Source of the DNA: CAYVIB01 sp964451365
GTDB taxonomy: Bacteria; Pseudomonadota; Gammaproteobacteria; Pseudomonadales; Cellvibrionaceae
Length of the DNA stretch: 30,713 bases
Assembly (NCBI GenBank): GCA_964451365.1
Contig: CAYVIB010000045.1
Span: 1-30,713 of the forward strand
Direction: 5' to 3'
Part shown: piece after piece, positions 7,325 to 15,500 of the stretch
Layout: each line of letters begins with the position of its first letter
How positions within the stretch are numbered: the stretch's first letter is position 1
Program-made: the position numbers and the translations under genes
The notes under the pieces: model-generated
The model's database searches: none
What the model was told of the DNA's origin: nothing
Seen by the model: the letters and a program-made list of their open reading frames with translations, nothing else

Positions 7325-8668
7325 TCAGTCGCAAACCGTACCGTTAACAACCGGTGGTTCCACTGATCCGTCGGAACTGCCCTGGAAACCAAAGGAAACG
7401 GATTGTCCCGGTTGAATACTGGCATTCCAGCCAAGGTTGGCGGCTGTATACGGATTGTTTCCGGACACGCTCGCACTCCAACTGTTGGTCAGCACGGTGC
7501 CATCGGTGAACTGCCAGTTTACCTGCCAGCCGGAAATTGCTGAACCGCCGTTATTGCTAATAGTGATCTGGCCAACAAAACCGGTGCTCCACTGGTTGAC
7601 GACAACGAATTCACAGCTGCCCCCTTCAGGTGCCGGGGTTGGTGTGGGTGTTGGGCTTGGATACGGGCTTGGCGTCGGGCTCACGACAGGTGTGGGTGTT
7701 GGTGCCGGCGTCGGAGTAGGCTCCGGTGTTGACGTCGGCTCTGGTGTTGGCGTCGGTGTGGCGCCTACGACGCCGCCATCGCCCGATTGGGAGTTGCATG
7801 TGACTATGCCAATGCAGCTCTGATTATTTTCCCAGCCCCAGCCACTGTTCTGGTTCGCGCACAAGGGATAGATTGTGCCGTACCAGTTGCAAAGCGAGCC
7901 GCCGGGGGTGGGACTGGGTGATGGTGCCGGGGTTTGGCTTGGGGTCGGACTCGGGACCGGGGTCGGGTCGGGAGTGCCGCCTGAAAGGACTTCCGCCAGG
8001 GTATCGAACCAGTTGTTGGCTATTTTCTGGTCGCCGCCACTGTTGGGATGCACGCCATCATAGGTGTCGTTGACTGCGTCGAAACCGCTCCACTGGTCGA
8101 CGACGATGATCGGCGATGTGGGTGTGGATAAGCCGCTGGCCCAGGCGGGAATTGCGTTGTTCAAGTTGATTACCCGGGTATCGCATTCAGCACAGGAGCC
8201 GGCGGGATCCATGGGAATAATCCGCGCAACAAGAACTTTTATGTTGGGGTTGTTTGCGCGCATCTGGGTTACCAGGGTCGTAAATGCCTGGAGAATTTGG
8301 GAAGTGCTTCGGTTACTCCAGACATCGTTGGTGCCAAGGTGCATCAGAACGATATCCGGATTGGTGGCCGCCAACCATGGCGACAACTGGTTTTGGTTTG
8401 CCATATTGGTGGCCAGAATGCCGCCGTGACCTTCATTGTCCCCGTCGTGCGGTTGGCCGCAGCCTTGCGGTCCCAGCGTGCCGACAAAATCCAGGTTAGT
8501 GTAGCCGGCATCCTGTAGCTGGTTCCACAGCATGGCACGCCAGCATCCGGGCGAGCCGGTAATGGAATCGCCCAAAGGCATGATACGGGTTTGTGCCCAG
8601 CCAAGCGAACTCAGGCTGATTAACAGCAGTGACAGCAACCACTTGATGCCGGCTTGGTGTAGACGCAT
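7325..8668 (-). CDS. Secreted SGNH (CE3-type) acetyl-xylan esterase-like enzyme with CBM10 and CBM2
   Basis: The product is 447 residues. Signal peptide 1-25 (ends LGWA); SGNH hydrolase about 27-230; Pro/Thr/Ser linker; CBM10 about 255-292 (CNWYGTIYPLCANQNSGWGW, paired Cys and Trp); a second Pro-Thr-Glu linker; CBM2 about 349-447 (CEFVVVNQWSTGFVGQ). Catalytic residues visible are Ser35 in GDSIT, Asn114 in GTND, and Asp204/His207 in DGVHP; the fold and the start IMPLGDSITGSPGCWR resemble carbohydrate esterase family 3, which removes acetyl groups from xylan. Both CBMs bind cellulose, so the enzyme would deacetylate hemicellulose on cellulose surfaces. The ATG at 8668 is chosen over one ten codons upstream because it begins the signal peptide directly and has GGAG upstream. 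The CE3 assignment is probable; another GDSL esterase specificity is possible. Confidence 0.88.
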   Translation of the reverse strand: MRLHQAGIKWLLSLLLISLSSLGWAQTRIMPLGDSITGSPGCWRAMLWNQLQDAGYTNLDFVGTLGPQGCGQPHDGDNEGHGGILATNMANQNQLSPWLAATNPDIVLMHLGTNDVWSNRSTSQILQAFTTLVTQMRANNPNIKVLVARIIPMDPAGSCAECDTRVINLNNAIPAWASGLSTPTSPIIVVDQWSGFDAVNDTYDGVHPNSGGDQKIANNWFDTLAEVLSGGTPDPTPVPSPTPSQTPAPSPSPTPGGSLCNWYGTIYPLCANQNSGWGWENNQSCIGIVTCNSQSGDGGVVGATPTPTPEPTSTPEPTPTPAPTPTPVVSPTPSPYPSPTPTPTPAPEGGSCEFVVVNQWSTGFVGQITISNNGGSAISGWQVNWQFTDGTVLTNSWSASVSGNNPYTAANLGWNASIQPGQSVSFGFQGSSDGSVEPPVVNGTVCD

Positions 8669-8721
8669 AAAATCTCCGTTCCGGGGACAAAAACTCAAGT
8701 TATCTTGGCTTGCAATGATAT

Positions 8722-8753
8722 AACAACGGCCCGCCAGCTATAACTGACGGACC
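8722..8753 (-). terminator. Likely terminator of the GH9 gene
   Basis: GGCCCGCCAG (8728-8737) and CTGACGGACC (8744-8753) form a 10-bp stem with two G-U pairs on the minus-strand RNA. The following sequence (GTTGTTATA) is only moderately U-rich, so termination may be weak and allow read-through into the esterase gene, whose start is about 60 bases on. Confidence 0.45.
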
Positions 8754-8769
8754 GCTAACACCTGCAACA

Positions 8770-11661
8770 TCAGTTGCAGACATCACCCGTGACGTCGGGG
8801 ATATCAACCGAACCATCCGAACTGCCCTGGAAGCCAAAGGAGACTGACTGTCCGGGCTGGATGGTGCCATTCCAGCCGCTATCGGAGGCGGAATAGGGGT
8901 TGTTACCGGAAACGCTGGCGTTCCAGCTGTTAGTGATGGCGGAACCATCGGTAAACTCCCAGCTGACGTCCCAACCGTTGATGGTGGTGTTGCCGTTATT
9001 GGTAATGACGATCTGCCCGACAAAGCCGGAACTCCACTGGTCAGCCACGACAAACTCACAGTTGCCCGCTGGTTCGGGGGTTGGTGTGGGTGTTGGGCTC
9101 GGACTCGGTGTCGGAGTTGGGCTCGGCGTCGGCGTCGGACTCGGAGTCGGCGTAGGACTCGGTGTTGGAGTCGGACTCGGAACAGGGCTTGGCGTTGGGC
9201 TAGGTGTCGGCGTCACTGTCGGCGTGGGCGTGGGTTCCGGGCCGTCCGGACCAGTGCAGGTCGGGGTATTCAGGCTGCCATCGTGATTACCCTGGAAGCC
9301 GAAAGAGGTTGACTGGCCGGCGCCAAGGTTGCCATTCCAGCTGATGTTGCGGGCAACCACCGTGTTGCCGGCGGTATCCAGATCGACGTTCCAGCTGCCG
9401 GTGACCTGGGGCGCTTCACCGAAGTCAAGCTCGATCTCCCAGTTACTGACAGAGGTGGCGCCACTGTTGGTGACAGTAACATTCATCTGATAGCCGGAGC
9501 CCCAGTCGTTTACATAGGTCACTTCACAGTTTATACCGCCCGGTATCGGGGTAGGGGTTACAGTCGGCGTCGGCGTGGGTGTTGGGCTCGGGCTCGGAGT
9601 CGGCGTGGGTGTCGGATTAGGGCTTGGGGTCGGACTGGGAGTTGGAGTCACGGTTGGAGTCACGGTTGGAGTCGGAGTGGGCGTGGGAGTGATATCGCCA
9701 TCCGGTTCGATTCCCCAGAGTTTGCCTTCGGCACCGTATACCGGAATACGCGGCGCCGGCATGCCATAGTTTTCCGCGGTGGTGGTATAACCGCTGTCCC
9801 ATGAAGGATCGTTGCTGCTGTCCCACAAAGCGGTGTCGCTGGTGGTGGGCAGGGATACCCGGAACTGTACCTCGCGGCGGTGCGCGGACTGGCCGCCCGG
9901 GAAGATAATGTCGTTCTCGAAGCGCACTTCCACATAATAGATATTTCCGCCCCAAGGCTGCAGGTTGGACACGGATGACGCCTGCGAATAAGCCGCTGTC
10001 ACGGACAGGTCGGTGACATCGTAACCGGCGGCAAATGCCTCGGACAGATCATAGAAATAACGGAAGGACAGGTCGTCGCGACCGCGGGCCGGGGTGGTGC
10101 TGCGGTTTTGCATGACCACTTTCATTTCCAGGTGGCGTGGCCCGGAGCTGTTGACTTTCGCACCAACGAAATATTCATACTCTTCGGGTGGCTCCGGCGG
10201 CGGGAATTGAGAATCCGGAATTGCCGCGCCGCCATAGTGCTGGAACAGGATGGCAGCGGCGCCGGTGAAACCGGAGTTATAGTCGGTTGCCACTTCGTTC
10301 ATCACGTAGTCGCCACGGTCCTCGTCATAGTTGGTGTCCTGATCGGGACCACCGGCGACGGCGCCGTACAGGATGTGGCGTTGCTGTTCAGGCACTTCCA
10401 GGCTATCCGCCCAGGAGCCGTGGGAGCCACGGTGGTGGACGTTGATGGGGTAGTTCGGGCCGAAGCCAACCATGTAACTCAGGTTCAGCGGGTTGTCGCC
10501 CAGAATATAGTCGATCTGGCTCTTGCCGAAGTTGTGGTAGCGGGCGTACAGCGGATCGTTCTGGCCCAGGGTGTCCGCATAGTACAGAGCCAACAGCGCG
10601 GTATTGGCGGCGTAACGGTTGACACCCCATCCCGACGAGTCCACGACTATAATTCCGCCCGGTGTGCGGCGACCTTCCCCTACGCTCCAGTGGTCCAGGT
10701 GGCGCTGAATGTCCTCGTGATAGCGGGCATCGCCCACCAGCGACGCCATCAGCGCGTACACGCCATAAGCTTTGTCGTTCCAGCTTTGCGCCCACTTGTA
10801 GATCGGGGTTGTTGTCTGGTTTTCGGTACCCATCAGGTCGTAGTACTCGATGGCCTTGTCCAGATAAGTGTCGTCGCCGGTGGCGCGCCACAACCATATG
10901 GCACCCCAGGCCAGTTCATCCCAATAAACGCCGTAACCGGCGTTGTAGAATGCCTGCGAATCGGTGATACAGTTGGAGTAGTTGTTCTCCTCGCCATCCG
11001 TTCCCTTGGTGGCTTCGGCAAAACTAAACAGGTCTTGCGCGTGTGAAAGCAATTCCGAAGCATAAGCGGTATCGGTCTGCTGGAACGCCATGGAAGAGGC
11101 GGCCATCGCCGCGGCGGTTTCCGACGCGAGGTCGACACCGGGGCAGCTGAGATCAATTTTCATTGAAACGCGCGACCCCGGGATTTTGTGGTGCAGGACT
11201 TCCGCCGGGCCCCAGAATGTGTGGTCCTGAGAGCCGATACCCACCTGGCCGTATAACTCATTGGGCGAGGGGTGGGCGTTGATAAAGTAGTCGTTAACAA
11301 AACGCAGGTTGTTGAGCATGTGCTCCAACTGCCCGGAATTTGTGTAGGCGCTTCGATAGTCGACCACGCTCCAGGCCAGAAGAGTCGCCGAACTGGCCAT
11401 TGGGAAACCGAATTTTACGTGATCGCCCGCGTCGAACCAGCCGCCGCGCAGGTCAAGACCCACATCGGCACCATCATCGGGAGTGGAATCTCCCCGCCAG
11501 GGAACACGGTTCCAGTCGGGAAGGGGGCCGGCCTGTTGGGCTTCGTAGAAATAAATGGATTTTTGCAGTGCCTCGCCGTAGGCAAAATCTTGCGCATGAA
11601 CCTGGTTAAAGGTCATGGTAAGCGCCACAGCAACACCGAGGTGTCTTATTCTAATAGCCAC
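8770..11661 (-). CDS. GH9 endoglucanase, theme B: GH9-CBM3c-CBM2-CBM2
   Basis: The product is 963 residues. Signal peptide 1-23 (ends VHA); GH9 about 24-470 with Asp77 and Asp80 in WFDAGDH, HHRGSHGSW near 407 and the proton donor Glu456 in NEVATDYNSGF; CBM3c about 494-648 (EYFVGAKVNSSG, LSFRYFYDLSE, FPGGQSAHRREVQFR); Pro-Thr linker; CBM2 about 709-805; a longer Pro-Thr-Ser linker; CBM2 about 865-963. GH9 fused directly to CBM3c is the known design of processive endoglucanases, where CBM3c feeds a cellulose chain into the active-site cleft. The two CBM2 modules are diverged (CEVTYVNDWGSGY versus CEFVVADQWSSGF); the second closely resembles the CBM2 of the neighbouring esterase, pointing to module exchange. 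The start codon is GTG at 11661, preceded by AAGAGGAG. Confidence 0.95.
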   Translation of the reverse strand: MAIRIRHLGVAVALTMTFNQVHAQDFAYGEALQKSIYFYEAQQAGPLPDWNRVPWRGDSTPDDGADVGLDLRGGWFDAGDHVKFGFPMASSATLLAWSVVDYRSAYTNSGQLEHMLNNLRFVNDYFINAHPSPNELYGQVGIGSQDHTFWGPAEVLHHKIPGSRVSMKIDLSCPGVDLASETAAAMAASSMAFQQTDTAYASELLSHAQDLFSFAEATKGTDGEENNYSNCITDSQAFYNAGYGVYWDELAWGAIWLWRATGDDTYLDKAIEYYDLMGTENQTTTPIYKWAQSWNDKAYGVYALMASLVGDARYHEDIQRHLDHWSVGEGRRTPGGIIVVDSSGWGVNRYAANTALLALYYADTLGQNDPLYARYHNFGKSQIDYILGDNPLNLSYMVGFGPNYPINVHHRGSHGSWADSLEVPEQQRHILYGAVAGGPDQDTNYDEDRGDYVMNEVATDYNSGFTGAAAILFQHYGGAAIPDSQFPPPEPPEEYEYFVGAKVNSSGPRHLEMKVVMQNRSTTPARGRDDLSFRYFYDLSEAFAAGYDVTDLSVTAAYSQASSVSNLQPWGGNIYYVEVRFENDIIFPGGQSAHRREVQFRVSLPTTSDTALWDSSNDPSWDSGYTTTAENYGMPAPRIPVYGAEGKLWGIEPDGDITPTPTPTPTVTPTVTPTPSPTPSPNPTPTPTPSPSPTPTPTPTVTPTPIPGGINCEVTYVNDWGSGYQMNVTVTNSGATSVSNWEIELDFGEAPQVTGSWNVDLDTAGNTVVARNISWNGNLGAGQSTSFGFQGNHDGSLNTPTCTGPDGPEPTPTPTVTPTPSPTPSPVPSPTPTPSPTPTPSPTPTPSPTPTPSPSPTPTPTPEPAGNCEFVVADQWSSGFVGQIVITNNGNTTINGWDVSWEFTDGSAITNSWNASVSGNNPYSASDSGWNGTIQPGQSVSFGFQGSSDGSVDIPDVTGDVCN

Positions 11662-12573
11662 TTAAGCTTCTCCTCTTATTCTGTATGTTTGTTAGCGCTT
11701 CACTATGCGCCAACAGATATGTTTTTGCGTTGCCCGGCGGGGCCGGGCACACCATGCAATCAGGCAGGAATAATTGGCGTAACGTATGCGTAATATCGGT
11801 GCACAGGTGTTGGTACGTAATCGTCCTGCAATTATCGTTTGGACTGAACGTGGTCAGTAGTGGTGTGACGCGGTAGAAGTCATAAGAAATATCCTCGCTA
11901 ACATGATTTAAATTTACTTTATATTTTTATTAGCCATGCCCGAGCCGTACCCGTTTGTTTTTGTTTTCCTTCCTGGAGATTAGCCCGATCCGGCTTATTG
12001 GGGCGTTAATTATTAATGCCGCCCTTCGAAAAAGTAAAGGTTTTAATATTTTTGGCGCCATGCCTGTCTTTGTTAAAGTCAAATTAACTATTTCACGCTT
12101 TCCATAGTTTTAGATGACTTGTGGCATTGTGCGGCACCTTCCTGGCCAAATGTTTATCTCGGCGCGGAGCGGTTATTTTACTTTTGGCGCGGTTACATCA
12201 AAGTAAAAAATGTACATTGCAAAAGGGTAATCAGTTTCTTGTTGTGAAATATTTTTTTGAAACTTTCGTACGGTTTATCCCGTCGCTTCTGCCCGCACCC
12301 GCTACCTGACCCGGTACCATATGTCAATTCCATTTGTTTTTCAACGGTCGTGAATCACATTTTGAGAATCAAAAAACAGATATTTGGAGCATACCCGCCG
12401 AAAGAAAAAACAAATGTTAATTCGCGTGTAAGGTTACCGGAATATTTTTTTATTGCCATCTGTATATTCTTGAATACCCGGCTAGTAAGAAAAACTAATA
12501 AAAATAGGAAGAGGTCGTGGCTCACGGATACTCAAAAAAAGAAAACGTTCCCGAACCACCAGTGTTGGCTGCA
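11662..12573 (-). other. 912-base gene-free region upstream of the GH9 gene
   Basis: No convincing gene is seen on either strand; the plus-strand open frames lack start signals and family features. The region is AT-rich and must hold the GH9 promoter. Notable points are the partial XylR-like box (11690-11703), a perfect hairpin TGCCCGG (11731-11737) with CCGGGCA (11743-11749) without a T run, and a T-rich stretch on the minus strand at about 12533-12550 (TTTTCTTTTTTT) just after the sensor gene, which may take part in its termination although no good stem precedes it. Confidence 0.5.
11688..11703. promoter_or_regulatory. Partial XylR-like box before the GH9 gene
   Basis: TGTTAGCGCTTCAC (11690-11703) shares TGTTAGCGCT with the full box at 20697-20710 read in reverse; the other half is degenerate. 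It lies about 30 bases before the GTG start, a position suited to a LacI-family repressor. Inferred from motif similarity only. Confidence 0.4.
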
Positions 12574-15500
12574 TTAGTTCCAGTTAATGCTTTGTTTCGA
12601 TGTTACGGACGTTTGTACTACCATGCTGCGGTTTTTTGCGCTTTTTTCTGGTTTGGCGGCCAGTTCCTTATAACTGAGTTTATTACTGCCACCGGCGCGA
12701 CCATATATCCCGAGCCAGTTGTTGACGCCGGTTTTCTTGGCTATGGAAAGACTTTTATCCGCGATATCCACTATTTGTTCCCAATCGAATGCATTGGGGA
12801 AATCCTGGTAAAACGGGAAGTAGGAAAACCCGATGGAGCAGGTTTTTTTGACATGGCGCCCATTCCCGACGTCAAAAGAATGGTTTTGCACTGCCTCCCG
12901 TAACTGTTCCGCAAGCATTCCCGCCTTGTCCCTGCTGCAGAAACGGATCACCACCATAAATTCCTCGCCGCCCCAACGGACAAGATAGTCCTGATCGCCT
13001 ACGACGGAGCGCAATATGGTGGAAAACTGCATCAGGGTTATATCGCCCGCTTTGTGACCATAGGTATCGTTAATGTCTTTGAAGTGGTCAATGTCGATCA
13101 GCATGAAAAGGATGTCGGAATTTCTCGGAAAAGTGCTGGCTGAGGTGTTGGCTTCATATTTTGCGGAGCTTTCCTGTACGTCCGCCGGAATATTTTCGAT
13201 GAAAAAGCGCCGGTTCCTTAGACCGGTCAATGGATCGGTGAGGCTTGCCTCCCCGAGTTTGTGGTTTTGCAATTGCAGTGATTCCAGTATCCTGGCTTTT
13301 GACACCGCGGATACTGCATGGGTCTGTAGCTTGCCGAAAGTTTTTCTGTCCTGCTCGTCAAAGGCCCCGACATTTTTCTCGTTAGCCACCACCAGGAGGG
13401 CGGGCATCTGATCATCAATATCAATGGCCATCAGCATCAAACTGTCGATGTTATCGGGTCGGTTGATAAAAAGCGGGAATTTTTTTGATCCGATAACAAA
13501 AGTATCGCCTTCACGGCTTGCCCGGCACTCGTCTATCAACATCCAAACGTCTTCCTGTTCCAGCTTGCGAATAAACAGGTTGGGATTACCGGTTTCGCCA
13601 ATACTGGATACGATTTTGAAAACTTCATTCTGCTCGTCCCGCAACCAAAACGCCGCGTACCTGGATTGCCTGAACAGGTTCAGCGATTCTTTCAGCATCA
13701 CATCCACCAAGCCTTCGAGGCTGGTCTGGCTGTTGATGGATTTCACAACGTTATCCAGCGTCTCCAGCGCATCGTGGGCATTCTTGAGCGTCCTGGTCCT
13801 CTCCTTGACAAGTTTTTCAAGATTGCGGGTAAAATCCAGCAGACGCAAATGGGTTTTAGTGCGGGAGAGCAATTCGTTTTTGGAGACAGGTTTAACCAAA
13901 AAGTCATTTCCGCCACTCAGGAAGCCTTCCACCAAATCGGATGCAAGGTGTTTCGCAGTAATGAAAATGATGGGCAATTCGTGCACTTCCCTGGTCTTGC
14001 GGATAATCCTTGCCGTCTCGTAGCCTGTCATTCTGGGCATCATGACGTCCAACAGTACCAGGTCGACGGACGAATCGGAATTGACGATATTTATGGCCTC
14101 TTCACCGCTGGCCGCCTCGGACGTGTGATATTCATGCAATGAAAGCTGCTTGATCAAGACCTGCCGGTTGATTTCATCGTCATCGACAACGAGTACATGA
14201 AACTTTTTCGAATCCACGTTGGGTGAATCCGTTACGACAACTTCATTATCATTGTCGCTGACAATATCGACAACCGCATTAAGGCGGCTTGAAGCTTCCT
14301 GCATTCGGGATGGTGTAACAGCCTGGTCGGAGCGCTTAAGGTTAAATTTGAATGTTGAACCCTTGCTCACTTCGGAAGTGACTGAAATCTCGCCATTGTG
14401 CAGGCGAATCAGGTTTCTTGCCACGGAAAGACCCAGACCGGTGCCTTCGTATTCCCGGGAAGCGCCGCCATGCGCCTGTGAAAAAGATTCGAAAATCATT
14501 TCCATATCCGATTCAGGAATACCGATGCCGGTATCCTCAATAAAGACATTCACATCTTTCTCGTCTATTTCGGTGTAGATGCGGATATGACCGGCGGGAG
14601 TAAATTTAAGTGCATTTCCTATCAGGTTATATAGAATCTGTTGCAGGCGATCTTCGTCTGCCCAGACCGGGGTGGGGTCGTTGGGGACGTCGGTGATGAT
14701 TTCAATATTTTTTTTAGCCGCCAGCGGCGCGGTGAGGGCGGCAACCGATCGGCAGATAACGTTAAAATCGACGGTTCGCAGTTCCAGTTCCAATCCCGTG
14801 TTTTTAATTTTGGAAAAGTCCAGGATGTCGTTGATCAGGCTGGACAACCGCCTGCCGCTTCCGGCAATGGTTTGCAGCTGCGCACGCGCCTGTTCGGAAA
14901 TCTGCCCGGAAGTATCGTCTATTAGCGCTTCCGTTAAACCGATAATGCCATTCAGGGGAGTTCTGAGTTCGTGGGAGGTGTTCGCCAGGAACTCGTCCTT
15001 CATTTTATCGATAGTTTTTAAGCGGCTGACCTGTTGTTTTTCGTATTCTATTTTGGTTTTTTGCTGACGTACAAAAAGATAAAACAGACCCAAAATTATG
15101 ATGACGTAAAGGGTGTTTGCCCACCAGGTTTTCCAGGGCGGGGGCAGTATTTCCACGTCGATGGATGCGCCGTCCTCATTCCATATCTGGTCGTTGTTCG
15201 AGCCCAGTACCCGAAAAGTGTATCGGCCGGGATTAAGGTTGGTATAGGTGGCGGTATAGCGGTTGCCGGCCTCTATCCAGTCGCGGTCGAAGCCTTCCAT
15301 TTTATATTTGTAGGCGTTGCGCTCCGGGTTCTGAAAATTGAGCGCTGCAAACTCGAAAGCAAACATCGACTGGTTATGGTCGAGAGTAATCTCTTCGGTT
15401 CGGCTGATATGTTTTTTCAGTATCGAATTTTCTCCGCCGATTTCAACTGACCGGTTGAAGATTTTAAAGTCGGTGATGTGGACCGGGGGGATGAAGGCGT

